From: Bacillota bacterium
GTDB lineage: Bacteria; Bacillota; UBA4882; UBA8346
Assembly: GCA_023436305.1 (NCBI GenBank)
Contig: JAEZJQ010000016.1
Coordinates: forward strand, 10,724-74,723
DNA length: 64,000 nucleotides
Direction: 5' to 3'
The position numbers were made by a program, and so were the translations under genes. Shown here one piece after another: positions 51,807-60,280 of the stretch. Positions within the stretch are counted from its first letter, which is position 1. Each line of letters starts with the position of its first letter. The notes under the pieces are model-generated. The model was not told the DNA's origin, searched no databases, and saw nothing but the letters and a program-made list of their open reading frames with translations.

Positions 51807-53957
51807 CTATTTTACAACCCGGCTCATCCGGTACACCCGGTGGACGCCTTCGACTTTTTTGACCCGTTTGAAAATGGATTGAATTTGATCGGAATGAGTG
51901 ATTTCCAGCGTAAGGTTAATAAAAGCCGTACCTTTTTTAGTCCGGGCCTTGGCGGCATTGAGATAAAGATTCATCTCCGAAATGGCATTCATGATATCCG
52001 TTAACAAGTTAACCCGGTCTGAGCCTTCAATCTCAATATCCACCGGGAATGTCCCCTTCACTTCCCGATCCCATTCCACCTCGATGATCCGTTCTTGCTC
52101 TTCCCCGGCTAAGTTGGGACAATCGATCCGGTGAACGGAAACCCCTTTTCCGCGAGTGACAAAACCGATGATTTGGTCCCCGGGAACCGGATTGCAGCAT
52201 TTGGAGAAACGGACCAATAAATTTTCAACCCCTTTGACCCTGACCCCTTGCCCCGAACGGTGAGGACGGCGCTTCACCTCCGGTTCCGGTTTCAGGTCCG
52301 GTTCGGCTTCCTTTTCAATGCCCAATTTTCCGATGACCATATTGGGGGTTATTTTTAAATCGCCTACAGCGGCCAGTAAATCATGAACATTACTAAAGCC
52401 GAGCTTTTTGGCGGCTTCCAGCAGCACTTCCAACCGTAAGTTTTCATGCACCTCATAATTTTGTTTACGAAGTTCACGTTCAATTAATTCCCGGCCAATT
52501 TGAATATTTTCTTCGCGAAACTGTTCGCGCAGCCATTGCCGGATTCGGTTTTTAGCCTTGGATGTCTTGACAAACTGCAGCCAATCCCGGCTAGGCCCGG
52601 CATCCTGTTTGGAACTTATAATCTGAACAATATCGCCATTCTTTAATTGATAATCCAGCGGAACCAGCCGGTTGTTAACTTTAGCGCCGGAACACTGATG
52701 TCCTAGGGTGGTGTGAATACTATAAGCCAAATCTACCGGGGTGGAACCGGCCGGCAAACTTTTAACATCGCCTTTCGGCGTAAAAACAAACACTTCATCC
52801 ACGAATAAACCGATCTTTAGCGTTTCCATAAACTCTTCGGAGTCTTTCATTTCGCCTTGCCATTCGATCAGATGCCGCAGCCAAGCGATTTTCTCGTGGA
52901 ACTCCTTACCATCGGGGCCTTCTTTATAGATCCAGTGGGCCGCGATACCGTATTCGGCGGTACGGTGCATCTCCCAAGTCCGGATCTGAATCTCCAGCGG
53001 TTCTCCGTCGGGGCCTATCACGGTGGTGTGAAGTGATTGATACATGTTGGATTTGGGCATGGCCACATAATCTTTAAAGCGGCCCGGCATCGGTTTCCAT
53101 AAAGTATGGACGATTCCCAGAACCTCGTAACAGTCCTGCACCGTGGACACAATCACCCGCAAACCCATTAAATCATATATTTCGGAGAACTCCTTACTCT
53201 GCTCCTGCATTTTTTCATAAATACTGTAAAAATGTTTCGGCCGTCCCTGGACCTCCGCTTTCATCTCAATTTCGGTCAAAGCCCGTTGAAGGGTTTGCTT
53301 CACTTCATTGATATAGACTTCGCGTTCCAGTCGTTTTTTAGCGACTTTGGAGACCAAATTGTAATAGACTTCGGGTTCCAAATAGCGTAGCGCCAGATCT
53401 TCCAGTTCCCACTTTATTTTCCACATCCCCAGCCGGTGGGTCAAGGGAGCGTATATCTCTAGAGTTTCCCGGGCGATACTGCGCTGTCTCTCCTCGGGTA
53501 ACGGTTTTAAAGTCCGCATATTATGAAGACGGTCGGCCAATTTAATGATAATGACCCGTAAATCCTGGGTCATGGCCAAAAACATCTTCCGTAAATTCTC
53601 CATTTGTTGTTCTTGCTTGTTTTGGAACGCCAACCGGCTGAGTTTTGTTACTCCATCCACTAATACCGCGACTTCTTTCCCGAATTTCTTTTGAATCTGT
53701 TCAATCCCGGTTTCAGTGTCTTCCACCACATCGTGGAGCAGGGCAGCAATAATTGAAGTGATATCCATTCCCAAGTCGTAAACGATTTGCGCCACTTCCA
53801 GCGGATGAATTATATAATCCTCCCCGGATTCCCGCTTCTGGCCTTGATGCGCCCAAGCCGCAAAATCATAAGCTGATTTGATTTTGACTACATCGGAATC
53901 AGGTTTGGTTTCACCAATTTTTTCGAGTAAGGTTTCGATGGCGGCCTTCTGGAACAA
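51807..53957 (-). CDS. relA: Bifunctional (p)ppGpp synthetase/hydrolase
   Basis: Makes and degrades the stringent-response alarmone. It is 716 residues: HD hydrolase domain (LLHDVVEDTETG, LADRLHNMRT), synthetase (PKSNMYQSLHTTVIGPDG, RTWEMHRTAEYGIAAHWIYKEG), TGS (VFVFTPKGDVKSLPAGSTPVDLAYSIHT), a helical/zinc-finger part (KCCNPVPGD) and a C-terminal ACT domain. Both catalytic halves look intact. TTG 53957 follows GGGGGT, which overlaps the recJ stop seven bases away. Confidence 0.96.
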   Translation of the reverse strand: MFQKAAIETLLEKIGETKPDSDVVKIKSAYDFAAWAHQGQKRESGEDYIIHPLEVAQIVYDLGMDITSIIAALLHDVVEDTETGIEQIQKKFGKEVAVLVDGVTKLSRLAFQNKQEQQMENLRKMFLAMTQDLRVIIIKLADRLHNMRTLKPLPEERQRSIARETLEIYAPLTHRLGMWKIKWELEDLALRYLEPEVYYNLVSKVAKKRLEREVYINEVKQTLQRALTEIEMKAEVQGRPKHFYSIYEKMQEQSKEFSEIYDLMGLRVIVSTVQDCYEVLGIVHTLWKPMPGRFKDYVAMPKSNMYQSLHTTVIGPDGEPLEIQIRTWEMHRTAEYGIAAHWIYKEGPDGKEFHEKIAWLRHLIEWQGEMKDSEEFMETLKIGLFVDEVFVFTPKGDVKSLPAGSTPVDLAYSIHTTLGHQCSGAKVNNRLVPLDYQLKNGDIVQIISSKQDAGPSRDWLQFVKTSKAKNRIRQWLREQFREENIQIGRELIERELRKQNYEVHENLRLEVLLEAAKKLGFSNVHDLLAAVGDLKITPNMVIGKLGIEKEAEPDLKPEPEVKRRPHRSGQGVRVKGVENLLVRFSKCCNPVPGDQIIGFVTRGKGVSVHRIDCPNLAGEEQERIIEVEWDREVKGTFPVDIEIEGSDRVNLLTDIMNAISEMNLYLNAAKARTKKGTAFINLTLEITHSDQIQSIFKRVKKVEGVHRVYRMSRVVK

Positions 53958-53964
53958 TGAAGTT

Positions 53965-55674
53965 TTACCCCCGGGCGATGATGTCCTTGATGTTCAGTTG
54001 GATCTGGGCTGTACCGTTCCAATGATTTTCTTCCAACGAAAACGCGAGATCCACTTCCCGGGTACTAGCCAGTTCCGATTGGACCGAACCCATATTGAAT
54101 CCAATTCCTTCAAGAATGGAATCGCTTTTCGCCACTTTGATTTTAATATGTTTACCGTTTTCGCCGACATTTCGATACTCAACCAAATTAAGCGCTTGGC
54201 AGCCTAAAACGGGGGTTGGGTTCGCCGGTCCACAAGGAGCGAGCCGGCTAAGTTCACGGGCTAAATCCAAGGTAATATGATTGAGATCCACCAAAGATTC
54301 GATTTTTAAAAATGGAATCAAGTCATCCCGGGTTAACCGGGCTTTGGAAGTCTCCAGGAACGCTTTGGCGAATGCGGGAATGTTTTCCCGGGTTACAGTG
54401 ATTCCGGCGGCAAATTCGTGCCCGCCAAACTTGATTAAATATGAACTGTTGGCCTCGATGGCCTCGAAAAGGTTAAATCCGGAAATACTCCGGCCTGACC
54501 CCCGGCCTTCGTCTCCATCCATACCGATTAAAATCACCGGTTTATTATAGATCTCCACCAGTTTGGAAGCTACAATTCCAATAACTCCAAGATGCCAGTT
54601 TTCACCGGCTAAAACCAGCGCGTGTTCTTCGAGCAGTCCGGGGTTTCGTTGGATCTGGGCTAAAGCCTCCTGTAAAACCTGATTTTCAACCTCCTGGCGG
54701 ATCTGATTCTCCTTATCAAGTTCTTTGGCCAAGTCTATGGCGTTCAACGGATCGCCGGTTGTAAACAATTTAACGCCTTGACTGGGATTCCCCATTCTAC
54801 CGGCGGCGTTAATCCGGGGCGCCAAGATGAAACCGATATGCCCGGCGTTAATTTCCCGATCTTTTAAACCGGCAGTTTGTAATAAGGCCTGTAAACCTAC
54901 ATTCTGAGTCTTGGCTAACCGGATAAGGCCATATTTCACTAAAATCCGGTTTTCTCCCAATAGGGGGACAATATCGGCCACGGTCCCCAGGGCGACCAAA
55001 TCAAGATTCTCCTGTATTTTTTCTTCAAGCTCCGGAAAATAAGTAGCCAATCCCTGAAGCAATTTAAAAGCGACTCCTACTCCGGCCAATTGCCCGAACG
55101 GATATCCCATGCCATCTACTTTCGGGTTAATAATCGCATAGGCATCCGGTAGACATGGGGGCGGTTCATGATGATCCGTAATAATAATGTCAATCCCCCT
55201 GGTTTTCAGATAGGCGGACTCTTCGATGGCGCTAATTCCGCAATCCACCGTGATTATTAAGCGGACCCCTTTGGCAAGCGCTTTTTCCAGGGAAGTTAAA
55301 TGGAGGCCATAGCCTTCTTCCAACCGTTTAGGGATATAATATAATAATTTGCCGGGCAATAATTTCCCCAATACCCGAATGATGACCGAAATAGAAGTGA
55401 TACCGTCCACATCATAGTCACCGTAAACCAGGATTTGTTCCTGGTTTTGAATGGCCCGGGCAATTCGTTCGACTGCCCGTTTCATATCCCGAAATTGAAA
55501 CGGATCGTGAAGTCGGGCCAGATCTGGCATTAAAAACGCCTTAGCCTCCTCCGGGTCCGTTAACCCCCGGTTGACCAGCAACCGGCCCAGTAACAGAGAA
55601 ATCCCCAATTCTTTTGCCAACCGGATCGCGCTGTTATCGGTGGACTCTGTCATTTTCCATACTTTCTTGGCCAT
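53965..55674 (-). CDS. recJ: Single-stranded-DNA-specific exonuclease RecJ
   Basis: 5'-3' exonuclease of recombination and mismatch repair, 569 residues, the short form. DHH motifs are LVYGDYDVDGITS near residue 80, IITDHHEPPPCLPDA near 160, and the DHHA1 block KFGGHEFAAGITV near 420. The OB domain is at the end (GIGFNMG...IQLNIKDI). The long C-terminal extension of Bacillus RecJ is absent. ATG 55674 follows AAGGAG. A small ORF overlaps its start. Confidence 0.93.
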   Translation of the reverse strand: MAKKVWKMTESTDNSAIRLAKELGISLLLGRLLVNRGLTDPEEAKAFLMPDLARLHDPFQFRDMKRAVERIARAIQNQEQILVYGDYDVDGITSISVIIRVLGKLLPGKLLYYIPKRLEEGYGLHLTSLEKALAKGVRLIITVDCGISAIEESAYLKTRGIDIIITDHHEPPPCLPDAYAIINPKVDGMGYPFGQLAGVGVAFKLLQGLATYFPELEEKIQENLDLVALGTVADIVPLLGENRILVKYGLIRLAKTQNVGLQALLQTAGLKDREINAGHIGFILAPRINAAGRMGNPSQGVKLFTTGDPLNAIDLAKELDKENQIRQEVENQVLQEALAQIQRNPGLLEEHALVLAGENWHLGVIGIVASKLVEIYNKPVILIGMDGDEGRGSGRSISGFNLFEAIEANSSYLIKFGGHEFAAGITVTRENIPAFAKAFLETSKARLTRDDLIPFLKIESLVDLNHITLDLARELSRLAPCGPANPTPVLGCQALNLVEYRNVGENGKHIKIKVAKSDSILEGIGFNMGSVQSELASTREVDLAFSLEENHWNGTAQIQLNIKDIIARG

Positions 55675-55807
55675 ATAGCTCCTTATATTCTAATATTATT
55701 GGCAAAAGGCTGTCTATTTCTACAAACTTCTCCAGAATTTCATGAATTGAATCATCCGATAATTTGGCGCAGACCCGCATTATTTCTGACACCGTTATAT
55801 CAATCAT
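55634..55807 (-). CDS. Possible 57-aa acidic protein overlapping the recJ start
   Basis: An open frame from ATG 55807 to TAA 55634 encodes an acidic, helical peptide that starts MIDITVSEIMRVCAKLSDD. The ATG overlaps the stop of the VOC gene (ATGATTGA), which is a common translational-coupling arrangement, and GGAG lies just before. The end overlaps recJ by 41 bases in another frame. It fills an otherwise unexplained 125-base gap. I know no family. Confidence 0.45.
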   Translation of the reverse strand: MIDITVSEIMRVCAKLSDDSIHEILEKFVEIDSLLPIILEYKELYGQESMENDRVHR

Positions 55808-56246
55808 TCTCCAAAAGCTCTAAAATCGTTCCCAATTGGGCTATGCCGTCAATATATGCATATCTTCCGCCTTGATAATCCCCTTTCTGGACCATCGGCA
55901 TCTTTTGTTCCCCCAAAAATTCAATGGTTTGTTTCATACCTTTAATTTGAAAGGCAATATGATGGATTCCCTGCCCATGGGTATCCAAAAACTCGCGCCA
56001 GGTGCTAGGTTCCGGTCCCGGTTCAATGAGTTCAATCGTAATTTGACCCATAGGGATGAATGCCAGCTTGGCCCGTGCGGCAGTGCCTTGACCCCGATAC
56101 TCCGTATGTGCTTCTTCCTGCGGGCCCGTGATCATCACCGGTGGCACCTCCATCTCCAAGAGTTTGGCCCACTGACGGGCTGTTTCCTCAATATTACGCA
56201 CCACCAACCCCACTTGGCAAACCATATTATTGTTCAAACCCGGCAT
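55800..56246 (-). CDS. VOC-superfamily protein (methylmalonyl-CoA epimerase/glyoxalase-like)
   Basis: About 148 residues with two vicinal-oxygen-chelate repeats. CQVGLVVRNIEETARQWAKLL is the first strand-helix unit. ITIELIEPGPEPSTWREFLDTHGQGIHHIAFQIKG holds the metal histidine and glutamate, and AYIDGIAQLGTILELLE holds the final glutamate. It resembles methylmalonyl-CoA epimerase, but no mutase is near, so a general VOC call is safer. ATG 56246 lies eight bases after AAGGAG. Confidence 0.78.
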   Translation of the reverse strand: MPGLNNNMVCQVGLVVRNIEETARQWAKLLEMEVPPVMITGPQEEAHTEYRGQGTAARAKLAFIPMGQITIELIEPGPEPSTWREFLDTHGQGIHHIAFQIKGMKQTIEFLGEQKMPMVQKGDYQGGRYAYIDGIAQLGTILELLEND

Positions 56247-56528
56247 TAACGACACTCCTTCCTTGGCACCACGAAGTTACTTTCACAGTGCTTCAAATCG
56301 TAACGTATTATATTCGAAGGGCATTATGGAAAAGCGATGTATACTCCTTATTTTAAACTTTTTCACACTACTTTTCAATTTATTATGATTCTAAAAAAAC
56401 TCTGATTCTCCTTCTTTTTTTCCACTTTTAGAGCTGTAACATTCTATTTACGATTTTGCATTAAAATTTTAATCATTGATTTGAGCTGGTAAAATCACAT
56501 GATAACCAGTTGCTGGAAAATTTCTTTA

Positions 56529-56557
56529 TTGACCCGGAAGTAAAACTTGGTTATACT
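56529..56557 (+). promoter_or_regulatory. Sigma-A type promoter of the lytic transglycosylase gene
   Basis: TTGACC at 56529-56534, a 17-base spacer, TATACT at 56552-56557. A 7-bp hairpin (AATCGAG with CTCGATT) at 56578-56605 follows in the short leader. The rest of 56247-56528 is AT-rich with no gene. Confidence 0.75.
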
Positions 56558-56633
56558 CGATATAATTGTGTAAAAAAATCGAGTAAATATATTTTCGCTC
56601 GATTATTGATTTTTATTGAAAGGTGGATCTTGT

Positions 56634-57290
56634 TTGAAGTTAACGCATGACGAAGTGAATCGAAGCGCCAAGAAGATGAACCAAAATATATTAAAGTTAA
56701 AGGGTACAATCACCAGAATCTTGATTGTGCTTCTCTTTATCGTAATTTTTATGGTAACTGGTTATTCCCGGCCGACACAAGCTGAAAAAGAACAGCAATT
56801 AATCCCTATGAGAGTAAAAGCAATTATGAGTTCGTTTCATTGTGACGACCCCCAAATACATACCGCTATTATGGAGACATTTGATCCATTGTTGGTTGCA
56901 ATCATCATTGGGATCGAGAGTGAATATAAACCAAATGCCATCAGTCCGGTAGGTTGCCGGGGTTTAATGCAATTGTCCCCAGACAAACTGGAGGATTGGC
57001 GTGATGTTACCAAAAATATTCGTGTCGGCTCGGCGTTTCTTCACGAACAACTCCGGCGTTTCGGCAGTATCGAATTGGCCATCGCCGCCTATAACGCCGG
57101 ACCGGCCACTGTAAAAAAATATCACGGAATCCCTCCTTACCGGGAAACCATCCGTTACCTTTACAAAGCCCGTAAATTAAGTGCGGTCTATTATCCGGAC
57201 TTATTCTCAAAAAATAAAGCCAACTTGGCCATGACTCATTTTCCATGGCACTATTGTTCAGAGCGCGCCCAAGTTTTCCATAGGGATTAA
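56634..57290 (+). CDS. Membrane-anchored lytic transglycosylase (SLT domain)
   Basis: Cleaves the glycan strands of peptidoglycan. About 218 residues. An N-terminal membrane segment (RILIVLLFIVIFMVTGY) is followed by an SLT domain. VAIIIGIESEYKPNAISPVGCRGLMQL carries the catalytic glutamate and the GLMQ motif, and LAIAAYNAGPATVKKY and the PYRETIRYL tail follow. I use TTG 56634, seven bases after AAAGGTGG. A strong terminator follows. Codons and length are ordinary. Confidence 0.87.
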   Translation: MKLTHDEVNRSAKKMNQNILKLKGTITRILIVLLFIVIFMVTGYSRPTQAEKEQQLIPMRVKAIMSSFHCDDPQIHTAIMETFDPLLVAIIIGIESEYKPNAISPVGCRGLMQLSPDKLEDWRDVTKNIRVGSAFLHEQLRRFGSIELAIAAYNAGPATVKKYHGIPPYRETIRYLYKARKLSAVYYPDLFSKNKANLAMTHFPWHYCSERAQVFHRD

Positions 57291-57351
57291 AAGTTCCTTG
57301 AGACACATTATAATTTTTTGATATGCTTCAAAATCAAGGCCATTTTACTAG

Positions 57352-57388
57352 ATCCACCTGGAAACAATGTTTTCGGTGGATTTTTTTC
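57352..57388 (+). terminator. Terminator after the lytic transglycosylase gene
   Basis: ATCCACC (57352-57358) pairs with GGTGGAT (57375-57381), and GGAAAC with GTTTTC inside it. Seven T follow. It is about 60 bases past the stop. Confidence 0.85.
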
Positions 57389-57510
57389 GCAAACTGCTAT
57401 AATTCAAAAAAGTTGGCATGTTTAGAATGGTAATGGTAAGGGAACCTGCTTGACCCTAGTTATTTAAAAATGGATGCAAATTTGAATGATACTGATCCGG
57501 AAAAATAAAT

Positions 57511-57630
57511 TAGGAGTCTGTGTGCAAGTAACACTTTTCAATAGCTTAAAACCACTATATGTCGTATTAGAATATATCACTCGATACTAAATACGCTTCG
57601 AAAATCGATTATCCGCACAGACTCCCAGTC
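57511..57630. mobile_element. Longer copy of the MITE-like inverted-repeat element
   Basis: TAGGAGTCTGTG at 57511-57522 and CACAGACTCCCA at 57616-57627 form a terminal inverted repeat with one mismatch. The left inner part (AAGTAACACTTTTCAATAGCTT) matches the copy at 45241-45292; that copy lacks the ~70 central bases. No ORF lies inside. The flanking 57389-57510 and 57631-57741 hold no gene. Confidence 0.6.
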
Positions 57631-57741
57631 CAGTAACTCTGATCAGTAAAAAAATCACCATACTTTGTTTCAATAAACATTGATGAAGTTGGAGCATATT
57701 AAAATAATTAATTTATATGTTAATTTTTTTAATCTTAAGAT

Positions 57742-57770
57742 TGACAAAATTAATGTGGAATGATAAGCTT
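57742..57770 (+). promoter_or_regulatory. Probable promoter of the DUF2089-yvl operon
   Basis: A perfect TTGACA at 57742-57747, a 17-base spacer, then TAAGCT, a poor -10 box. It is about 85 bases before the first gene. Confidence 0.45.
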
Positions 57771-57854
57771 TAATTGCCCAATCAATTGATCGTAAATTAT
57801 TTTTGTTCATTCAAACGGAAACGATTTATTTAGTGGATAAGGAGGGCGGTTATC

Positions 57855-58244
57855 TTGAAGTACAAAGCTCCCGGCATTTGTCCGGTCTGTGGACATGAAT
57901 TATCCGTGACCCATTTAAGCTGTACCTTTTGCCCCACGAAATTGGAAGGAGATTTTGTATCATGCAAGTTTTGTCAACTTCCCAATGAGCAGCGTGAATT
58001 CATTGAAATATTTATCAAATGCCGCGGCAATATCAAGGACGTTGAGAAAGAACTAGGGATTTCGTATCCCACGGTCAGAAATCGTCTGGACTCAGCCATT
58101 GAGGCTCTGGGTTACCGGGTTGAAAAGGATGATTCCGAACTCGATGATGAGAAAAAACAGCGCCAGGAGATATTGGATTCCCTGGAGCGCGGTGAGATTT
58201 CGCCCACCGAGGCCGCGAAACAATTAAAGCGAATCGGGAAGTAA
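57855..58244 (+). CDS. DUF2089 family protein (zinc ribbon plus helix-turn-helix)
   Basis: 129 residues. An N-terminal zinc ribbon (CPVCGHEL, CTFCPTKLEG and further CKFCQLP) is followed by a sigma-like helix-turn-helix (FIKCRGNIKDVEKELGISYPTVRNRLDSAIEALG) and a short SHOCT-like tail (DSLERGEISPTEAAKQLKRI). Such proteins precede yvlB-type genes in many Bacillota and probably regulate them. The start is TTG 57855 after GGAGGG. It is the first gene of a four-gene set to 59495. Confidence 0.87.
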   Translation: MKYKAPGICPVCGHELSVTHLSCTFCPTKLEGDFVSCKFCQLPNEQREFIEIFIKCRGNIKDVEKELGISYPTVRNRLDSAIEALGYRVEKDDSELDDEKKQRQEILDSLERGEISPTEAAKQLKRIGK

Positions 58245-58323
58245 TATGGCGTAAGCGTTATTTCTATTAATCTTTGTCTATTCCCTAAAATCTTAGTCCA
58301 AATTATGAAAGGAGTTCAATATA

Positions 58324-58752
58324 ATGAGCGAAGAGAAACTTAAGATATTACAGATGATCCAGGAAGGAAAGATTAATGCGGCGGAAGGATTGGAGCTTCT
58401 AAAAGCGTTAGAGGAGTCGGAACCGAAATTGGACTCACCCTCCCCTACTCCCTCAAAGCTGGCCAACCGGTTTTTACGGGTCAGGGTCCAAAGCGCCGGG
58501 ATTGTCAAAGCGAATGTAAATCTGCCCTTAAGTCTGGTGCGGGTTGTTTCCAAATTTACCGCATTCGGCATGAGCTATATTCCGGAGGCCGCCCACCGTG
58601 AGATGGAGCAAAAAGGGGTCGATCTCTCGAAAATCGACTTTGAGGAATTGTTGCGGCTCATCGAAGATGGCTTGGCGGATGGGAAACTGGTGGATGTGGA
58701 AGCCAATGATCCGGTGGAAGGGCCGGTTAAGGTGGAAGTCTATGTGGACTAA
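58324..58752 (+). CDS. YvlB/LiaX-like N-terminal domain protein
   Basis: 142 residues. The first ~35 (EEKLKILQMIQEGKINAAEGLELLKALEES) are the short helical domain found at the start of YvlB and LiaX, envelope-stress proteins. The rest (FLRVRVQSAG...VKANVNLPLSLVRVVSKF and DPVEGPVKVEVYVD) is a small domain and not the full beta-helix of YvlB. ATG 58324 follows AAAGGAG. The next gene starts inside its last codons. Confidence 0.72.
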   Translation: MSEEKLKILQMIQEGKINAAEGLELLKALEESEPKLDSPSPTPSKLANRFLRVRVQSAGIVKANVNLPLSLVRVVSKFTAFGMSYIPEAAHREMEQKGVDLSKIDFEELLRLIEDGLADGKLVDVEANDPVEGPVKVEVYVD

Positions 58753-59113
58753 AAGCAATGGATACCGCAGTTTTTTCATGCTGGTCCGGATCCACGTCAG
58801 GAAAGGTTTCTTGATTCCCATTCCCATCCCCCTCTTTTTGCTGGACCAAACCCTGGATGCTGTTGAGGATCTGGCTTGGTTGGCCGAAAAGTTTATCCTG
58901 CCGGGAATTGTCCGCTCCGGGAACCGGCAAGATCAAGATTTTAAAAGTTTCCGGCACTGGGTGCATCAATCTGGCTCCCCGAGCCAGGCGATCAAGTTAT
59001 GCCGGGGGATCATCGAAGAATTGCGTCGTTATGGCAAATGGCGGATGGCGGAGGTGGAAACCCGCGACCCGAAAAGCCATGAACAAGTCCGGGTGTATGT
59101 AGACTTCTTTTAA
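58742..59113 (+). CDS. Unknown protein translationally coupled to the YvlB-like gene
   Basis: About 123 residues. ATG 58742 overlaps the last four codons of the preceding gene and follows AAGGTGG at six bases, so coupling is likely. MLVRIHVRKGFLIPIPIPLFLLDQTLDAVEDLAWL near the start and the ending VETRDPKSHEQVRVYVDFF echo the end of the upstream protein (DPVEGPVKVEVYVD). It may be a diverged half of the same fold. No family recognised. The alternative long frame from 58598 in this phase lacks a ribosome site. Confidence 0.65.
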   Translation: MWTKSNGYRSFFMLVRIHVRKGFLIPIPIPLFLLDQTLDAVEDLAWLAEKFILPGIVRSGNRQDQDFKSFRHWVHQSGSPSQAIKLCRGIIEELRRYGKWRMAEVETRDPKSHEQVRVYVDFF

Positions 59114-59147
59114 TATTGCTTCGATTTTTTAGTGGAGGAATACGAGA

Positions 59148-59495
59148 ATGAGGAAACTGATCATTAAAACAGTTGCCAATGTGGCCGCATTTTATTGTGC
59201 CGCTCAAATTTTTACGGCAATCCATATGGACACCCCGGAAACGGGTTTATGGGCTGGGCTGATTCTGGCCGGAGTCAACCTCTTAATCCGCCCGTTGTTA
59301 TTTTTAATTACCCTGCCGGTCAATTTCTTAACACTGGGCCTCTTTACTTTGATTGTGAATACCTGGACGGTGATGCTAACCGATACTTTTTTAGGGAGCT
59401 TATACATTCCCGGATTCTGGCTGGCGTTTGCCACGGCCTTGATTGTGTCCGCAATTAATATGCTGGGCCAGTCATTTTACCCGGAAAGAAGTTAA
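59148..59495 (+). CDS. yvlD: YvlD-like membrane protein (phage holin family 4)
   Basis: 115 residues with four hydrophobic segments. TVANVAAFYCAAQIFTAI, GLWAGLILAGVNLLIRPLLFLITLPVNFLTLGLFTLIVNTW and FWLAFATALIVSAINML match the YvlD/DUF-holin-4 family. In Bacillus it is encoded with yvlB and responds to envelope stress. ATG 59148 follows GGAGG. Last gene of the set. Confidence 0.87.
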   Translation: MRKLIIKTVANVAAFYCAAQIFTAIHMDTPETGLWAGLILAGVNLLIRPLLFLITLPVNFLTLGLFTLIVNTWTVMLTDTFLGSLYIPGFWLAFATALIVSAINMLGQSFYPERS

Positions 59496-59808
59496 AAAAA
59501 CAATGAAATCCTCCTATCCGGCTATTTTAGAATGTTTATATTTGACCCCAATCCAAAGTCCTATAAAATATAGGCGTTGATGTATAGTAGTAGTTTTTTG
59601 CGGGATGATCTCCTGATGAGTAATTATGTATATTCACAATGCCCACCTGTAAAAATCTTGACATACAAAATATGCGGAAAACTTATAAAAACTTGCTTGA
59701 TTTCTTACTATTTTCTGGTAAACTAGATATAGTGCAATTCTATAACCCATCAGTCTCTCGATCCGGAGAAAAACAAAATTAAGCCGAACGGCGCCAGGAG
59801 GATGTTGT
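59496..59808. other. Intergenic stretch with the zinc-ribbon gene promoter
   Basis: No ORF is supported. A plus-strand promoter is likely at 59697-59724: TTGATT, a 16-base spacer ending in TGG, then TAAACT. A perfect TTGACA further upstream (59659-59664) lacks a good -10 box at the right distance. AT content is high throughout. Confidence 0.5.
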
Positions 59809-60093
59809 ATGTATCAAGACAAAACGCTTACTTGCAAGGATTGTGGAACAAATTTCGTCTTTACCGCCAACGAACAGGAATTTTACGCCCAAAAAGGGTT
59901 TGCTAACGAACCCGGGCGTTGCCCGGCGTGCAGAGCGGCCAAAAAGCAACATGACGGAGGCCGGGGACGCGGCGGGGACCGCCAGATGTATGATGCAACC
60001 TGTAGCGGTTGCGGTGTAGCCACCAAAGTGCCGTTCCGGCCTACCGGAGAAAAACCCGTCTATTGCCGTGATTGCTATATGAGTCGTAGATAA
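59809..60093 (+). CDS. Double zinc-ribbon protein
   Basis: 94 residues with two zinc-binding halves. The first is LTCKDCGTNFVFTANEQEFYAQKGF then PGRCPACRAAK (zf-trcl type). The second is CSGCGVATKVPFRPTGEKPVYCRDCY, a CxxC-17-CxxC motif. A glycine/arginine linker (GGRGRGGDRQ) joins them and suggests nucleic-acid binding. Function unknown; widespread in Bacillota and Chloroflexota. ATG 59809 follows AGGAGG. Confidence 0.85.
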   Translation: MYQDKTLTCKDCGTNFVFTANEQEFYAQKGFANEPGRCPACRAAKKQHDGGRGRGGDRQMYDATCSGCGVATKVPFRPTGEKPVYCRDCYMSRR

Positions 60094-60155
60094 TCCCGTA
60101 TAAAACCGATTGAAAGATTCTGGTGCGGGAATAAACGCACATCCGTATCGCGAAG

Positions 60156-60177
60156 GCGCCCCGGAAATCCGGGGCGT
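60156..60177 (+). terminator. GC-rich hairpin after the zinc-ribbon gene
   Basis: A 9-bp stem (60156-60164 with 60169-60177, one G-U pair) with an AAAT loop. A weak T region (CTATTGT) follows. It lies about 65 bases past the stop. Confidence 0.55.
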
Positions 60178-60280
60178 CTATTGTAATTGCCATCAAAACC
60201 AGCAAAAAATTTTTATAAATTTGAACTATCGGATCATTGGATATTGGGATAATATCGCTTTAAAGGAAACTTTTTGTTCT

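Noticed and set aside
58598..59113. 171-codon plus-strand ORF starting at 58598
   Set aside because: Its first ~48 codons are a shadow of the YvlB-like gene; the supported start is ATG 58742.
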